Shown: positions 1 through 14,419 of the stretch, piece by piece
How the letters are laid out: every line of letters begins with the position of its first letter
How positions within the stretch are numbered: the stretch's first letter is position 1
From: Sitta carolinensis
Lineage: Eukaryota; Chordata; Aves; Passeriformes; Sittidae
Assembly (NCBI GenBank): GCA_032173965.1
Contig: JAVUNC010000006.1
Coordinates: 39,589,870 to 39,653,869, forward strand
DNA length: 64,000 nucleotides
Reading direction: 5' to 3'
Position numbers and translations under genes: made by a program
Notes under the pieces: model-generated
Seen by the model: only the letters and a program-made list of their open reading frames with translations
What the model was told of the DNA's origin: nothing
Databases searched by the model: none

Positions 1-3000
1 GACCATTTGTTCCAGCTAGTCTCACCTTTTATGGTGCTGCTCTCCAGAAAAGCTTATGCAAATTATATAGCTGCAGTGTTACCATTAAAATAACTGTTGG
101 GGGCAACCAGCTAAAAGTAAATCATGTATATGTTCTAGGAACAGCATGCAGCAGAAACAGTGAAGGAGATTTCTTCTCACATGCACCAACAACAACTTAC
201 ACTCAGAACTGTAGAACATGTTCAATCTCCTTATGGTTAGAGAGGTAAGTTTTTTGGTATACAGAATGAGAAATCACAGGGACACTGCGGGTCACACAGT
301 CATTATTGAAATGCCTAAGCTAAATTTCCACATCACACAAATGAGAAAATTCAGCATTTTGCAATATTCAGTTGATGGCTCTCTGCAATACTATCTGAAA
401 GGTTCAACAAAACCCACAGCACCACCAAACCAGTTCCTGTTCCCTGCTATGCCACTGACATTGTGCTTTTCCCAATCTTGAGGGGTGAAAGAACAAATAC
501 TGTTGTGAATAACAGAGCTGGACCGATGTCACCTCCAGAAGATGTCAGGACAGCTTCCCATTAGCTGTGTATGAGGCATGGCCTCTAGATGCCAACCACA
601 GACAGATGTCCTTCAGAGCAGCCACTGTCCTGGAGAAGTGACAGCAATGGACTAGTCATTAAACATGGGGGTGTACAAGGTTGCAGGTAGGAAAATGAAG
701 CAATAAATAAAAGCAGAAATTTCAATATATGGTCTATCCATTATAGGTCTTAGAGGGAAGATACTAAAACAGGGTCAGAAAAAAAGTCAGAAAACATGCA
801 GTGCAATTCTTTCTCCCCTTTGTGGCCTGTGAATGCATAAGATTCGCCATTGAAACTGATTTGCTGGATAATTTCTATGAAGCATTTTCAGTGCATGTAA
901 GCTTTGCCTTGAATATTCAGTGCCCTCTTTGTTTTGTTGATACATCAGCATATGTTTCTTCTCTCCGGTTGGGTGGGCACTAATCCAGAGAATCAGATTT
1001 CCAATTAAAAATAAGGCAAGTCTTCTATGCGAATGCAATTTTTCATAATTTGTCTTTCCCTTGAAGCATCCTGCCAGCAAACTCATTTGCTGGGGGATTC
1101 ATGGACAGCTGGAGTAGCAAAACATCAAAACAGTCTTGGGAGCAATGAGATGACTAAGCTGGGTTTCCCAGCATGCCTACACTCAGCCAGCCTTAGCATC
1201 CCACTCTGGCACAGGTGGAATTACTGACTTTGGCTGGCCAGAGGGCAGACAGGGCATGGGGCTGTTGATGGAGCAATCTGTGGCCACACAGAAAAGCCAG
1301 TCTGAGGACCTAGACCTAGAAAACAAGCATCTGTGCTACCTTCATCTATGCTTTACATCCTTCTTCCATTACAAGTAGATTGTGGCCAGGCTGTGGAAGA
1401 GAAAGTCAAGGACTACTGTAACAGGAAGATCAGGTTCATGCCCTGGTGTGCACAGGGCCAGCCAGGCATGCAGGCAAACCTCCAGCATCCCACCCTGCAG
1501 GACTGCAGTGACCGACCTTGCAGGACTGCAGGGACAGGGAGGGCAGGAAACCTGAGCCACTGCCACTTACTCAGCATGGCTAACCAAGTACCTCAGGAGG
1601 GGAAAAGGCTCATCAACAACCTGCACTGAGCTCAGCACACACCCCAGCAGTTCTGGCACCACAGGGCATGGTGACCTCTCCATTCCTGCAGCTTGGTGCA
1701 TGGGAGAACAGGCACACCATGGGCCACACCTGTCCCCAATGGGTATGAGCACAGACAGGACAGGACCAGAGACACAGCCCTCCAAAACCCCACAGAGTCC
1801 AAGGCATTGCTCCCTGGATCTCCCTTCAACCTTCCCTCTTAAGATTCATGGCCTCGAGGTCCAAAAAGCAAAGAGAGGGTCTGGCTGCTCATGGTCTGTG
1901 AGGTGAGCACCTGTGGGGCAGCAGCATCCCTGGGCAGGGCTCACTGACACTGGTGTGAATGCTGTGCCCACACCCTGTCAGGGTATGAGACAGACACCCA
2001 CCAGCAGAAGATCCCATCCTATCACCAGCAGGACATGGGACATACACCAGCCTGTTCTCATAGTCTGTTGCAAACCAGATGCATCTTTCAAACAAGGAGG
2101 ACCATACCACAAGTAGCAACATGGCTTGTGGCCTATGGAAGCTGGGGTTAGTAAGGTTTGGAGGCAAAGGACCACTCTACACCAACAGATGACCCCTAAC
2201 AGGTAAAAAACGCCTGCTCAAATATTCGTTTTGTAATTGTCACTGAAGATATGATTGCTTGGAGAGGTCATGAGGACTCTTGTTTCGTTGATTCTATTCT
2301 ATCTCATACACATACCCACCACTCAATGAGAAAATGAATGTGAGTGCAAGACTGCTTAAGAAGAATCTGTTTAAAAATGGTATAGATAAACTTCATCTTC
2401 CCTACCAGTAAGCTCTGGCACTGCTCTCTCACTGAGGAATACAAAACCAGGCTCACTGCCAGCCAGGGCAGGAAGGCTGGGTAAAGAGCCAACCCATGAG
2501 CCCACCCAGGCCCTGGGGATGCAAACCCCACAGTGAGGTCCTTCCCCTCAGTGGTGAGCCTGCCTTTCGCATTGCTGCTCCTACCCCCAATGCTTCACCA
2601 TTCCCAACCTGCCCTGCCAACACTGTTCATCTAAATAATGTAACCCACTAGGAGGCTGAAACTGACCCTATTTTGGGGTCAAGTTTTTCTGCACTCAGGA
2701 CTGGCAGGTTGCCACTACCTTCAGGAAACCCTATGTAGGGTCATGATGCCCCAGGGACTCACCCAAAACCAACACATATCCCTCCTCCGCTCTGTGTCCC
2801 TGTGCTGGCTGCCACATCACCCACAGCTCCCTGCCCTCCCGTTCTTCTCCAGCACCACCATGCAGGGTGGGTTTTTGGCATTTGGACAGACTAAATTCCA
2901 TGAAGTTTTTGAACAAGAAGGCATCCCAGTCCCCTTGGGACTCTGCAGGACAATGGTTGTGGCTTTCCAAACAGCCACCTGCATAAGCCCTTTCTCCTGC

Positions 3001-3589
3001 AGGTATGCTGTGGACCGAGCAGACCAATGCTGACTTACTGCAGTGCTCCTTGGCAGAATAAAGCCAAACTCCAGGCGACCGAGAGCAAACAGTGCTTACA
3101 GTGAGATCTACAGCCAGGGAGATTTGTTTGGGCCACTGCGTGGGAGATGCTGTGCAGAGAGCAGCTCTTCTCCAGCCTCCTCCACACATGTGCAAGCCAG
3201 AGGCTGCTGGAGCCAGCACACTGAGATTAGGAAGGAAGAATTGGAGTGGAATTTATTTATTCCACCCCCAGCCATTTTTGCCACATTTAACTAAGCTTCC
3301 AGTGCAGGTTGGCTCTAACCCATATTTGGTTTGCATTTCATTCTCCCATTCTCCATTCTCTCTGCACACAGCCCTTCATACCACACCTTGTGTGTGCAGT
3401 GCATCAAGCAAATATGAGCTAATGGGGCTGCAAGCTCCCCAGAGTATCATGCACCCTTGTCCTCTGATAAAACTTAAAGCAACACTCTTCAGCACAAAGG
3501 ATTACCTGGACCAGGACCAACCCAAGAAGAGAGCAGGGCACTGCTGGGCTGCTGGTAGGTGATGGCTGGGAACAGAGAGATGGGAAAGG

Positions 3590-3874
3590 AGCCTTATAAT
3601 AAAGATGGGAACAGACTTTTTGGTAGACATTGTAGTGACATAGTTTTAATCTAAAAGAGGGTAGATTCAGACTAGAAAAAAAAATTTATATGGATGGTGA
3701 AACACTGGCACAAGTCATCCACATAGGTGGCAAGTGCCCCATCTCTGGAAACATTCAATGTTAGGATGGACAGGGCTATGGACAACCTCATAAAGTTGAA
3801 GATGTGCATTGGACTAGAAGACCAATTTAAAGGTCCTTTTCCACCCAAACTTTTGTATGATACTATGACAAAGC
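3590..3874 (+). mobile_element. CR1 LINE fragment, 3' end
   Basis: The sequence follows the avian CR1 3' region closely. It includes the stretch reading 'taaaagagggtagattcag', the 'gtgaaacactggcacaag' segment, 'tctggaaacattcaatgtta', and the terminal 'aaaggtccttttccaccc' followed by degenerate copies of the CR1 terminal octamer-like repeat (gtatgatactatgac). It is a 5'-truncated insertion in plus orientation and has no coding capacity. The family is recognised from memory of the consensus; the subfamily is not assigned. Confidence 0.88.
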
Positions 3875-6800
3875 CAGGGTTGACTTTAGAGAATGAAGAC
3901 CCAGGTAGCTCACATGTGAGAAAGGGGAAGGGCATCATCCTGGGGTTCTCAGTTAACCTATACATATCCAGAAAAACAGTATTTCAGGAAAACAGTAAAG
4001 AGACACCCTGGTACCATCAGATCCCTGCTCCAAGCTGGGCTCTTGCATGCTGATCACAGTCCCCAGAACAACCCCTGCACTTGCCATTAATTAATGATGA
4101 TACACGCAGATAAGAACAACTCCCAGCCCCTGCTGCCTGTGTGCCTGAGGGACATGGCAGCAGCCAGACCTAGGGAAGGGCATGAACTTCCCTGCAAAGG
4201 GTATCTCCAGGTTCCTTATTGCCTGCCAGCTTCCAGGACCACAGCATGTGCCCCCATGCACAGCCTGCTTTGCAGAGGCAGCTCCAATTTGGCATTGAAG
4301 ACCAAGGAAGACACCTCTCAGCAAGGCTGTAACTGTGGAGGGATGTCAGGCAATTACAGGCAGATTGCTTCTTCTGCCACCCAGATTACAGTCCTCACAC
4401 AGTGGATTTTAAGGTCTTTGTGAAGAAAAGTGCCACCTTCACTGGGAAAAACACTCCCTTGTGGAAACCTGTACAGAAACCAGGCGTAGCTGTGCCTTGG
4501 TTGGGGCCCAGACCGAAGTTGGTCACCATGAGTCACAGGCATCTTTCACAATGCCACAAGGCACCAGGTGCACTTTGGTTCCTGGAGATGGGGTACAAGA
4601 CAGGAGGGAAATAGGGAAAAGGGAGCTCTCTTTCTTTCCCAAATCCCTTCAGCTGTTTGGAGTGCAGGGAGCTGTGGGAGGCAGAAAGCAAAGTGGGAGG
4701 TTTATCTGATGCCTTTTATAAAGCCACCTGCTGCATGCACCATGGGAGCAGCCAGCCCAGCTTGAGCCATCACCTGAGGGAACTGCACCTGCGAGCACAG
4801 AGAAGGAGACTGGCAAGAGTTGGGTTGTGCATGAAAGGGATGCAGACTGGGAAGCCCAGCATCACACTGCTTGGGCCAGGCAATTCTGGTGGCTTTGCAC
4901 CCCAGTGTCCTGCCTGGCCAGGACACGATGACACACCTGGGGATGGCAGGGACCTCACTGCTGAGTTGGTGGAGAAAGTAGGCACATTTCAAGCCCTGGT
5001 GCAGCTGCTGAGCTCTAGCCAGCCCTTCTCACAGCTGATGCCCACCAGCCTGCTCTGCAATATGGAGTGAGCACACATGGTGAGCTACCAAGGGCCTGGC
5101 ACTCATGCTGCTGGGCACAGCTCTGCTCCATTCCAGCCTGCTGCTGCCTGACAGGGACCTGTGAGCACCCTCCCACCAAGCACCCTCATCACACAGCTTC
5201 CTAGGGGCCAGTGGTTATCCTGTTGATCCCCTTCTCCTGGGTCCTGGCCCACACCTTCCTCCACACTGCAGTGGGGGATGCCCTGGTGCCTGGCTGCCAC
5301 CAGCCTCTCCACCCTTCACTCCTCCCCATCTTCAAGCAATCACATCCTCCACAGCTGACTCTGCTGCAGAAGCAAAGAGATATTCCTGCCCTGCCCAGCT
5401 CCCTTCTCTGCAAGCACAGAAGCTTATTCCTGAGAGCAATGGATTACAACACTACATATATATATAAACACACACACAATATGATTTTAGAGCATCTAAA
5501 ATCTAGAGCAGAACTAGAACATTTCTATTTCCTGTGCTTGGTGCCAAGAGCAGAGTGAGGTTTGGACTGCAGCAGGAGCCCATAAGCATAACTGCTCACC
5601 AATCCTGGCCTTGACAAGGCTTTCCTCCCACCTCTGCCCAGCTTCCAAGCAGATTAGGGTGACACCATATGACTGGGATGAATCACGCTGCCCTGGGAGC
5701 ATAGGAGTTGGCAGCAGTGGTTTGCACAAGTGGGGATGGTCCCAGCAGCCGCTGTGCCAGTCACATCCAGCCATGCTCATTGCATCCAACTGTGCCAGAG
5801 GAATTAGCACTCAGCACACTGGTTTGAGTCAATAGTGCATCAAAGGGAAGGGAAAGCTTTTGATGGTGTACACCATGCAGGGCAATCCTGGCGCTGCCTT
5901 TCACAGGGGAAATGGAGGGAGCTCTGGTTGCTGAGCACTCATTCAGTTGTCTCTGCAGCCCATACAGCTTTTGGGGGAGATTAGAGGAAAGCTGCTGCTG
6001 CAGCCAGGAAGGAAGGCAGCTCTCCCAAGTACATGTGGAGCTGCAGACATGTGGCTCTGCAAAGCATGACTGTTTCCATCTCCTTCCAGTGTGACAGGTG
6101 CTCACAATACTTGTCAATACTTATCCCCATCACTTGCATCATCCCCAAGAATTGCCCATGTCCACAACCCCCAAGCACAGCTACAATCATGTACCTGCTG
6201 CAGGGCACAGCAGAGCCAAGCACAGCAGGGCAGGCAGCCCATCACACCCACCAGCCTGCTCTCATCTCCTCCATGGAAAGGATCTGGGGAGTCAAATGGC
6301 CCTAGAGCACCAGAGATAAGATGGAAGTCATAGGACTTTTGGGACAAGAATGGGGGTTTGTGATCCCCCAACCCCAGCTCACAACTATCACAAGCAGGTG
6401 GTCCAGCACAGAGACACAGATGGTCAGCAGACAGACTCTGTTGTGCCAGTGCTGCTAGCTGGCACTGCCTGCACCCACTGCACTGCTCTCCTGCCCCATT
6501 CTGCCTATACCCACTGGCCAGCAGCTGCCCACACCAGCGCAAGGGGTGTTGGGAGTGATGGACATGATGGAGAAAAACATAAGAAATGTTTTTCTTCCCT
6601 TCAGGCAGAGAAGGATGTGTCACATCTGGACATGTACAGCAGGCAGGCTGGGAAAGGGACAAGGCATTGGGAGAAGAGAAGCCGTGGGCTGGGAGGCACA
6701 GCATCGCCCAGAGGATGTGAGACAGATGGCAGATTTGGCAGTGGGGTGGTCACAGAGCGACCTGCAAGCTTTTTCTGCTGCAAGAACACAAAACACAAAA

Positions 6801-8789
6801 CTGCACAGGGGCTGCCAGCCCAGCCTGGCAGGTTTGCTGGGGGGGTCACATCCTTTCAAACATGCTTCATCCAAAAGGCAGCATCAGAGATGCTTCATGG
6901 GCAATTCAGCCTTGGAGAAAGGCTGTCTAGGGTCAGGGAGAAAATGGGACGGAAGGCAGAGAGATTGTCCCTGGATTCTCCTCACAAGCCTACCTTCCCT
7001 GCACACAGGGCCACACAGGCAGCCCAGGGAAGGGCTGGCAGCCCCTGTGCTGATTTTCCCACTTTGCCAGCAGCACAGGGTCCTCAGGCCCTGCCCTCCA
7101 CATAAACACTGCTCACACAGAACAGAAAAGAATGGGAAATTAAACATGAGGCACTGCAGAAGATGTCTGCAAAATGAACCTCCCCAAGCTCACGCCTCCT
7201 TGTCCTTCCAGGGTGGTTTGGGCACAGCAGAGCCAGCATTAGGAATACAGCTGGCTGAAAAGATTTGGGGACCCAGTGTAAGCAGGATGGTATCTCTCTC
7301 TCTGATCCCCCCACCCTGCAGGGAACAGTGTCCCAGCAAGAGCCACTGCAAGCCTCTCCATAGCCCAGCAACTGTTGAGGCCCTGCCACAATTAGGAATC
7401 AGACACAGGCTCTGTGTCCATTTTGGAAGCGATGTTTGGGGATGCAGCATTGATATGGAGGTGTTTGTGGAATGGCTGGGTATCCTGGCCCAGTCCCAGA
7501 CAAGGCTCCTGCTTTATGCCTGGCTTTGTATATGCTGTTCTCCCTTCCATCCAGCACACCCCAGCTTGCCACTGTGTTCCATGGCTCTGCACTAAGCACC
7601 CTGAGAACCTGATCCCACATTCAGCCTCTGCAGCACCAGCAAGGCATTTACTAATTGAGTGAGGGTCCTCACCTCCTCATCCACTCTGTGACTGATGTGA
7701 GGGGCAGTTTAGTGCTCACTGTGCTTCATAGCTGCTGTCCCTGATCTGGGAAGCGTCTCCCCACCTGGAAACACCTCCAGCCAGTTTAGGAAAACACAAG
7801 GTGCGAATGTGTGAGACCTCAGCACAGCTGCCTCCTCCCAGACTGGCTCCCTGGGGCAACCAGCACTTCCAGTAAAGCATAGACACATCCTGCAGTGAAA
7901 TACCCCTCTACTTCACTATTGCCAGAAGCACACCTGCACTCACTAGAGACAAAAATCTGTGCAAACACAGATGCCATAGATGTTCTGGCTCATCCCAACA
8001 TACTTGTGCCAACCACAGCTCTGAGACAGCAAGTAGAGCTCTGAACAGACAGCCCAGAGCAGCAGGCACCAACATTTAAGTGAAGTTGAATCTGACATTG
8101 TTGCTTTTTCCCTGGGGATACACTGATACCTGCAGGACACACTGGTCTCCAAACCCTGACCAGCTGCTTTCCATGCTTCTCCTGGCAGCACAGCTCTGTC
8201 ACAGGGCACATAAATGTCATGCTAGAGGGAGGGGGGCTAAGAAGTAAAATCCAGGTGTGAGGAGCCACAGGAGAACACTGGAAAGGCTCCTCCTAATGCT
8301 CACCATGTCACAGAGAGACCCAGTGCTAAATGAACTGCAGGACCAGACTGAACCCGAGAGCTCCAACAGTGCTGCTGCTGCTGCTGTGCAGAGTGCCAGG
8401 CTGGCCACACACAGGGCATGGCCACAAATCCCAGAGACCAGCTCAGCTCTGTTCAGTCGAGGGGGGATACCTGCTGACATAAACACTCTCCCTGCTTTCT
8501 ACCTCTCAAACAAGGTGAGCTCTGAGGATCAGAGAGCTTTCCCCAGGGGGTTCAGGGAGCACACCAGCCTGCAACACCGAGAGCAGGACTGGAACCAAGG
8601 GTCAGCAGGGTCCCATCAAACACCTGGGCAGCTCTTCTCCTGCCCCAGGGGGTGGAGAGGACACCACACTGGCATGGAGGGCTTTCATGGGCAGCTGGGG
8701 AGGTGGATGGATACCCCCGAGTATCACTCCCTGCTTGGACTTTTAAGACTACATATGTACAGAAATGTATGCTGCCTCCAGGATATTTT

Positions 8790-8883
8790 CCATAAAACAA
8801 ACCCAAACCAAACATCCCCCCCAAAAACCAACCAACCAAACACCCCCATCACCACCCTCCTCAAAAAACAAAAAAAAAAACCC
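8790..8883. repeat. A/C-rich low-complexity stretch
   Basis: A run of almost pure A and C on the plus strand, with short tandem 'aacc' units and ending in a run of about eleven A. It looks like a decayed simple repeat. Reading frames that cross it are artefacts of composition. Confidence 0.7.
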
Positions 8884-10892
8884 AAGGCCCTAAGGAATGT
8901 GGAGTGACATCTCTGCTGAATCAAACTGTAACATGCATTTTGAGAGGGCTGGAATTCAACTTCTCATAACAGAGGGAAAGAAACCCCTAAAATTTAACTC
9001 TGTGCAGGGATTGTCCAAATAAACAACTGGTCCTTCAGACATAGCTGCCAGGATGAAGAGTTCCTGAAACCTGGAGCACACATAAAGCTACGGTCATCAA
9101 AATGCATGTATGTACCTAAGACAAGACTTAGGGCATGGTCATAGTTTTTTTCAGTTACTAAAGTTTTCCGCTTTTTCCAGCCCAATGTGTAGGATATCAG
9201 AGGACTGTATTTGCAAAGACTCTATCCTCTGACTGAAATGAAATGACAGACCAAAACATGAAAGTCTTTAAAATGCACAATTATCAGGAGGTTACACAGC
9301 CACTACCACAATTATTATCAATATTCTCTTTTTTTTGGGGGGGGGTGTCTTTGTTTTTAAAAAAGAAAGAAATTGATGAAATTTCATGAAAGAAAACATA
9401 AGAAATTAAAAACTTAGATAAAAGAAAATTAAGCTTTATGAAAACCTCCCAACAGAAAAATCAAATGAAACTGCTTGATGAGAAGATTAGCATCAATAAT
9501 ATGAAAGGAAAAAGCAATAAAGAGGACTTGGAACCAGAACAAATAAAAGAATTATGACTCTTGGAAACATACACCTGACTGAAAAGTAATCAGATTTTGT
9601 CTGAACTAAAAATTAAAATGACAGACAATTTAAAGCTGGAATTTAAAACTGGAAAATTCTTAAAACCTACGTGATAAGACCGCAGATCCCTCTCATCAGT
9701 GAAAATAAGTCACTAGAAATTCATGCAGTATGTCCTTGCTGGCAGATCTGCTCAGTGGCTGAGAACCTGGAGCTAAAAAGCCTGATGAACTGCAAAAGTG
9801 GCTCTGACAGCAACAACGCTTTTGAAAAAAGAGGGGGAAAAATGTTTCCATTAACTTAGTACACAGATTGGTTTAGTAAAAGTTCTGAAAAATTACTGCA
9901 GGTTAATGCAGGGAAGCCTGGTTCCCTTCCAAAGCCTAATGAAGATGTACTGTGCAAGGATAATCTCTACTAGTTCTGAATTCTTAAATGTCAAAAATAA
10001 TCAGGTTATATCATTGGCTATATTTTGTATGTCCTATAATAAAATTTTGTTCCTATGTTATAGTATTATATTAATACAATATAGTATAGCAGTATAGTAT
10101 TGTTAAATTCATTACATATATAAGTAATATCTTCATAAACTTATTCTCTTTTCTTTTGTGGACTTATACATTTTAACTTATATAATAAGTTTTATTTAAC
10201 CAACTAGAAACCACCTTTTAAACGCTCACATTCTGTATTTTCAACTGGACTGTGTTTTCCATTGAAATACAGCTGGATCAAATTTATAAAAAATAATTAA
10301 GTGATATCTAGTAAGAAATGCATCACCCACCATTTTGTAATGCAAGAAATAAAGACTTTAAGTATCTAAAAAAACATATGCTAGCTATAAACCCACTCAC
10401 TTAAGCACAGTGAAGCCTCCTGCTCAGCCCTAAGGACCACATCATGCTCATCACCGAGAATCAACTTGTCCTTAGGAAAGGAGTAGAAGTGTACAGACAT
10501 AGCAAGATTAAAAACAGGTACTTGGGTCATGGCTTTCTGACCATTCACTTAAGTCCTGACTTTAATTCATCCATCCTACTCAACAGCAGGTCAAGAGCCA
10601 AACAAGGCACAGACCAAGTTTACTCTGAAGTCTATATAAAGTTTGGTTTGTTTTTCTGTCCTCTTTGCCATTATACTTCCACATAGTTCTGCCCTCCCTG
10701 AGAAAAGCAGCCCAGAAACACAATGGACACTACATGCCCCCAGCCTGGAGCCTGCAAGCCCAGGCAGTCTCCCAGTCTTGTAGAGACCTCCAGAATGCTG
10801 CTTGCAGACCTAAGGAAGCTAGGCAAACTTCAGCTTCTAGTCATTTCTCTAATGCTGCCTTGGGGATGGCCCAAGTGACTGAATTTGACAAA

Positions 10893-11060
10893 TAAACTCA
10901 GAAGCACTGAGGCTGAAGAGAGGTCATGTAGTCCCACCTCCCTTCTCAAGGCAGTGTCAGCTAGAAAAGATTCCTCAGGGCTGTGTCCAGTCAGGTTTTG
11001 AATATCTCAAAGTATGAACATTCTGCTCCAAACCACACCCATGCCAAGAAAACCATCCCA
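10893..11060 (-). mobile_element. CR1 LINE fragment, reverse orientation
   Basis: The plus strand reads as the reverse complement of CR1: a 'gtagtcccacctcccttctc' segment, then 'agggctgtgtccagtcaggt' and 'tttgaatatctcaaagtatg', which follow the CR1 consensus in order. The 3' terminal part is missing or too diverged, and the 5' limit beyond about 11.06 kb is uncertain. No intact open reading frame remains. Confidence 0.72.
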
Positions 11061-14000
11061 ACCTGCTGTTGGATTGGAACCAGATCCTCCAGCCAGATGT
11101 GTCCCAAGCCCTACATTACTAGAGGTTGTCTCAATGCTGGCTAGGATCCTAGCTGCACAGGTGCCTGTGATACATGGCCAGTCACTTCCATGCCTCAAGA
11201 GTCACCCCCCAGCCCTCACTCGACCTCAGCACCTCAGCCTGTGCCACTTCCCTGGTGTGTCATCTTGGTGTGGACCACCTTGCTGCATGGGTAGCACAGC
11301 AAGGGGATTCCTCTGACAGGGCCACCTTGGCTTGGCCAATACAGAGGCTCCAGACCTTGCCACAGGATACCACAGGCTCACTTTGGGCAACAGCTGGGAG
11401 CCACTCCCCCAGTTACAGTTCCAAAACTGTTGTTTGCCCTAACTCCAGCATCCCCAGCTTCTCTGAATTTTGGTCTGCCCTTTCCCATTCAACACAGCAC
11501 ACTAAGGGGCTCATTGTCTCAATCTCCATCACCTCCTGCCCCTGTCTCCTACCACCAACTTCCAGCTAATAACAAAGTGTTCTTCAGTGAAGCACGGCCA
11601 GAGCACTTTCCTATCTCTGTTAGAGGAACTCAGAATTACATGATTACATATTTTTCCACCTCTCACAAGCTGCCTTCTGGGGGGTGCAGTGGAGCTTGTC
11701 TTTGTTCAGATCTTGCCTTCCTCTCTGTTCACCCATAAATCTGTGGATGACAAGACACAAGACTTTGGTGCTGGGAAGAATCAGGTCACCCAAAGTTTCC
11801 ACATGCTCCCACTGAACAGGAGCACTGAATCTCTCTGCTCCGGTACTCCATTTTAAACCCATCTTTATTTAAGATCAAACTATGACTGCAAGGAACCCCT
11901 CCTTGGTCGAAATGGTAACCCCAGCTTCTCATGGGGACTCTGCTTGGAACTAAATAACTGATTCCAGTGTTGAAATGCTTCTGTACAATGGTGTTCAAGC
12001 TCTACAGAGGCTAGACAACATTAAGTTAGGTGAGGATGACACAGGGAGCAGGGCAGCAGGCTGGGAGAGGTAAGTCTGTGCCCCTCTCCAAGCTACTCTG
12101 CAGAGAGACCCAGGGGGACTTGCCGTGCCCTTTCTTACCCATTAACCAGCAACAATAGTGCCCTGGGTAATGGGAAGGTCTGTGCACGGCTCTCTGTCTG
12201 TCCCATTGTTGCAGTAATAGTGTGAGCAAACTGCTGACATTGTCCCCACCTAATAAAAGGTGTGATCACAGCCTAATTACTAGTCTCAGATACATTTGAA
12301 GCAGTAACATCAAACAAGCTTTGAAAGGATATTTAGGCACCTTAAAGTGCAGGTAGATGCCAAATGGGATCTTTTAAAGCTCTAAGTTCTTTTGTGACAG
12401 CTGGTTAGGGACTGAATGTGTTCAAGCCATAGCTGAAGGAAATTAGGACTGGAGCTGCTTCTCCTGAAACAATCTCAAAGCAAACTGGCTTTTGCTCTGA
12501 GCACAGTGCATCAGCAATTTAATGTTTTCTTCAAACTTAGGGCTAAGTACACAAAACATATTTACAGCAACTAAAGTAAGTAAGAAACACAGGAGTGACA
12601 ACAGTAGAAGGCTTTAGTGTTTGTAGGACTCATGGAGGAGTCAGCATTTGCACAGTACACCGATGTTTGCCAAGGAATTTAGGTGATTGATTAGTTTAAC
12701 ATCAATTGGATTCACTTGTGGGTGTTAGAAACATTTCTTCCTCTTTGTGTTTTCGGAAAGTTCTCGAAGTCTCCTAAGATGAGAGTATTTCCTGTAAGGA
12801 ATACTTTAAAGCAGAGACACTCATCCTTTTACAACTCTGCAGATGCAGGCTCTGAAGCTGTGCTGAAATCTGCCTTATGTTCCTGTGGGCCAGAAGTCTC
12901 TGCATGGAAGGAGTATTTACCTGCAAGGGCCCACCCACACCCTGATCCGCATCCCCAGCAAGCACCGCTATTCCTATCTGGCACAGGACCACCCTACACT
13001 TACCACTGTCAGCAGCCACCAAACCAGAGATGAAATAGTTAACCTCAGGGAAAGCTTTGAAGAGGAGAGTTGTTACAGAGCAATTCAAATGTTATCATTA
13101 AAAAAAAAGGAAAAGAGCTTAAAGGCATTGGAATGGAGTTTCAGGAGCTATGGGAAGAAGGAAGAGGTTTAAGCTTACAGGGAAGCCAGAAAAGCCCATA
13201 TGTGCCATGGAGTCAGAGGCTGCAGGGGTGCTGGTGGCTTCCCTGCTTTTACTTATTAGTTATGTGTTTGCCAGTGGCTCTTCGCCAGGATATTTTCAAC
13301 AAATCCTTCCTGAAGGAGCTGCTTCTGTTTCCCTGTCCATCTGTTGCCCAGCCTTGACCACCACTTTGCAGGGCAGCAGGGAATGCAGTGAGGCCAAGGC
13401 TCTGGTCTGGTAGCAGAGTCAGTCTTTCTGCTTCCTATTTTTCCCACTTTCTCCCTTGTCCCCTCTCAATAAATATTGCAAAGCATTACAGCAGCACCCT
13501 TTCTCCCAAATGGCATATTTTGTTGTCTCTCTTCTGCTCAGACAGGCAGCCTGACCAGTCCTACAGAACTGTAAATCTCCACATGGGGCAAAGTGCTTTC
13601 TCATACCTTGTTTGCCCACCCATTTTCCCTTCTCACCCTGCTCCTCTGTGAACTCTCTGTAAGGGGAAAAGGCTGGCATGTCCATCAGTACTGGAGATGG
13701 TGGCTAAACAGTTAAAAGGAAAAAGATGTTCATTTGGAAATAACATCTGTCAGCCAGACAAAGGTCTCTCTCTCTCATTCTCCTGGAAAACACTCCTCCT
13801 GTTCAGGAAGTTTCTGAATAGCAAAGCCACTGAGCAGCACTGCTGCTGCTAGTGAGGATAACGAAGCAAGCAAGGGAAAAGACAGGGCCGTCATCCATAG
13901 ACAAATCTGGATGAAGTCATAAACTTCATTGGGGAAGACCAGCTTGGCCAGAGCATTAGATTGCCCTGACCCACCAGCCCTTGCAAAATCAGCAGTATAA

Positions 14001-14419
14001 CAAAACTGGAGGGAGAAATTGTGAGAGGTTCCCCTCCTCTTCCCTGCCAGCACAAAGCGTATCTAACATCCTCACGTGTAGCTCCCAGAAGGAGGATTCT
14101 GTGGTCAGGATGATGTGGGGACGAAGCACAAGCCATGACATGACACAGCAAGGGGTGGCATTTTATCTAACATCACAGGCCAGTGGCGTAGGTCAGTGCA
14201 TGTGCACTGGGAGAGGACACTGAGGGGCTGGGGCTCACTCCCTGCTTTGCCACCAACTTGTTCAGCAGCCCGGGGAAGCCCCTGTGCCCTGCTGGGCCTC
14301 AGCCACCCATCAGATGGGCAGACACAAGAATTAGTTACAAACACTTCGGTACATGGTCCAAGATGAAGGGGGTCAAACAGTATCTAAACAGAGCCAAGTA
14401 CCCAGAAATCTCCCACAAC

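Larger units (their letters stand above)
1..14400. other. Intergenic or long-intron sequence, no gene recognised
   Basis: No reading frame here has the look of a vertebrate coding exon: frames are short, low in complexity and not bounded by matching splice sites with recognisable protein content. I looked for N-terminal exons of TMEM63C, the gene expected on this side of ZDHHC22 from human synteny, and recognised none. The stretch holds two CR1 fragments (listed separately), an A/C-rich simple stretch near 8.8 kb, and a moderately GC-rich background up to about 8.7 kb that gives way to AT-rich DNA from 9 to 10.4 kb. Small non-coding exons cannot be excluded. Confidence 0.55.

Noticed and set aside
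6350..7595. Overlapping plus-strand frames of 251 and 349 codons
   Set aside because: Two different frames are open over the same DNA, neither resembles a known protein and neither has splice or start context; chance opening in GC-rich sequence is more likely.
13775..14053. Minus-strand frame with a hydrophobic, membrane-like segment near the 14.4-kb island
   Set aside because: Considered as a TMEM63C exon, but the sequence does not match that protein and the hydrophobic run comes partly from a GCTGCTGCT-type stretch.
14073..14078. Perfect E-box CACGTG
   Set aside because: A six-base match is expected about once per 4 kb, and the site is 45 kb from CIPC; no reason to link it to clock control.
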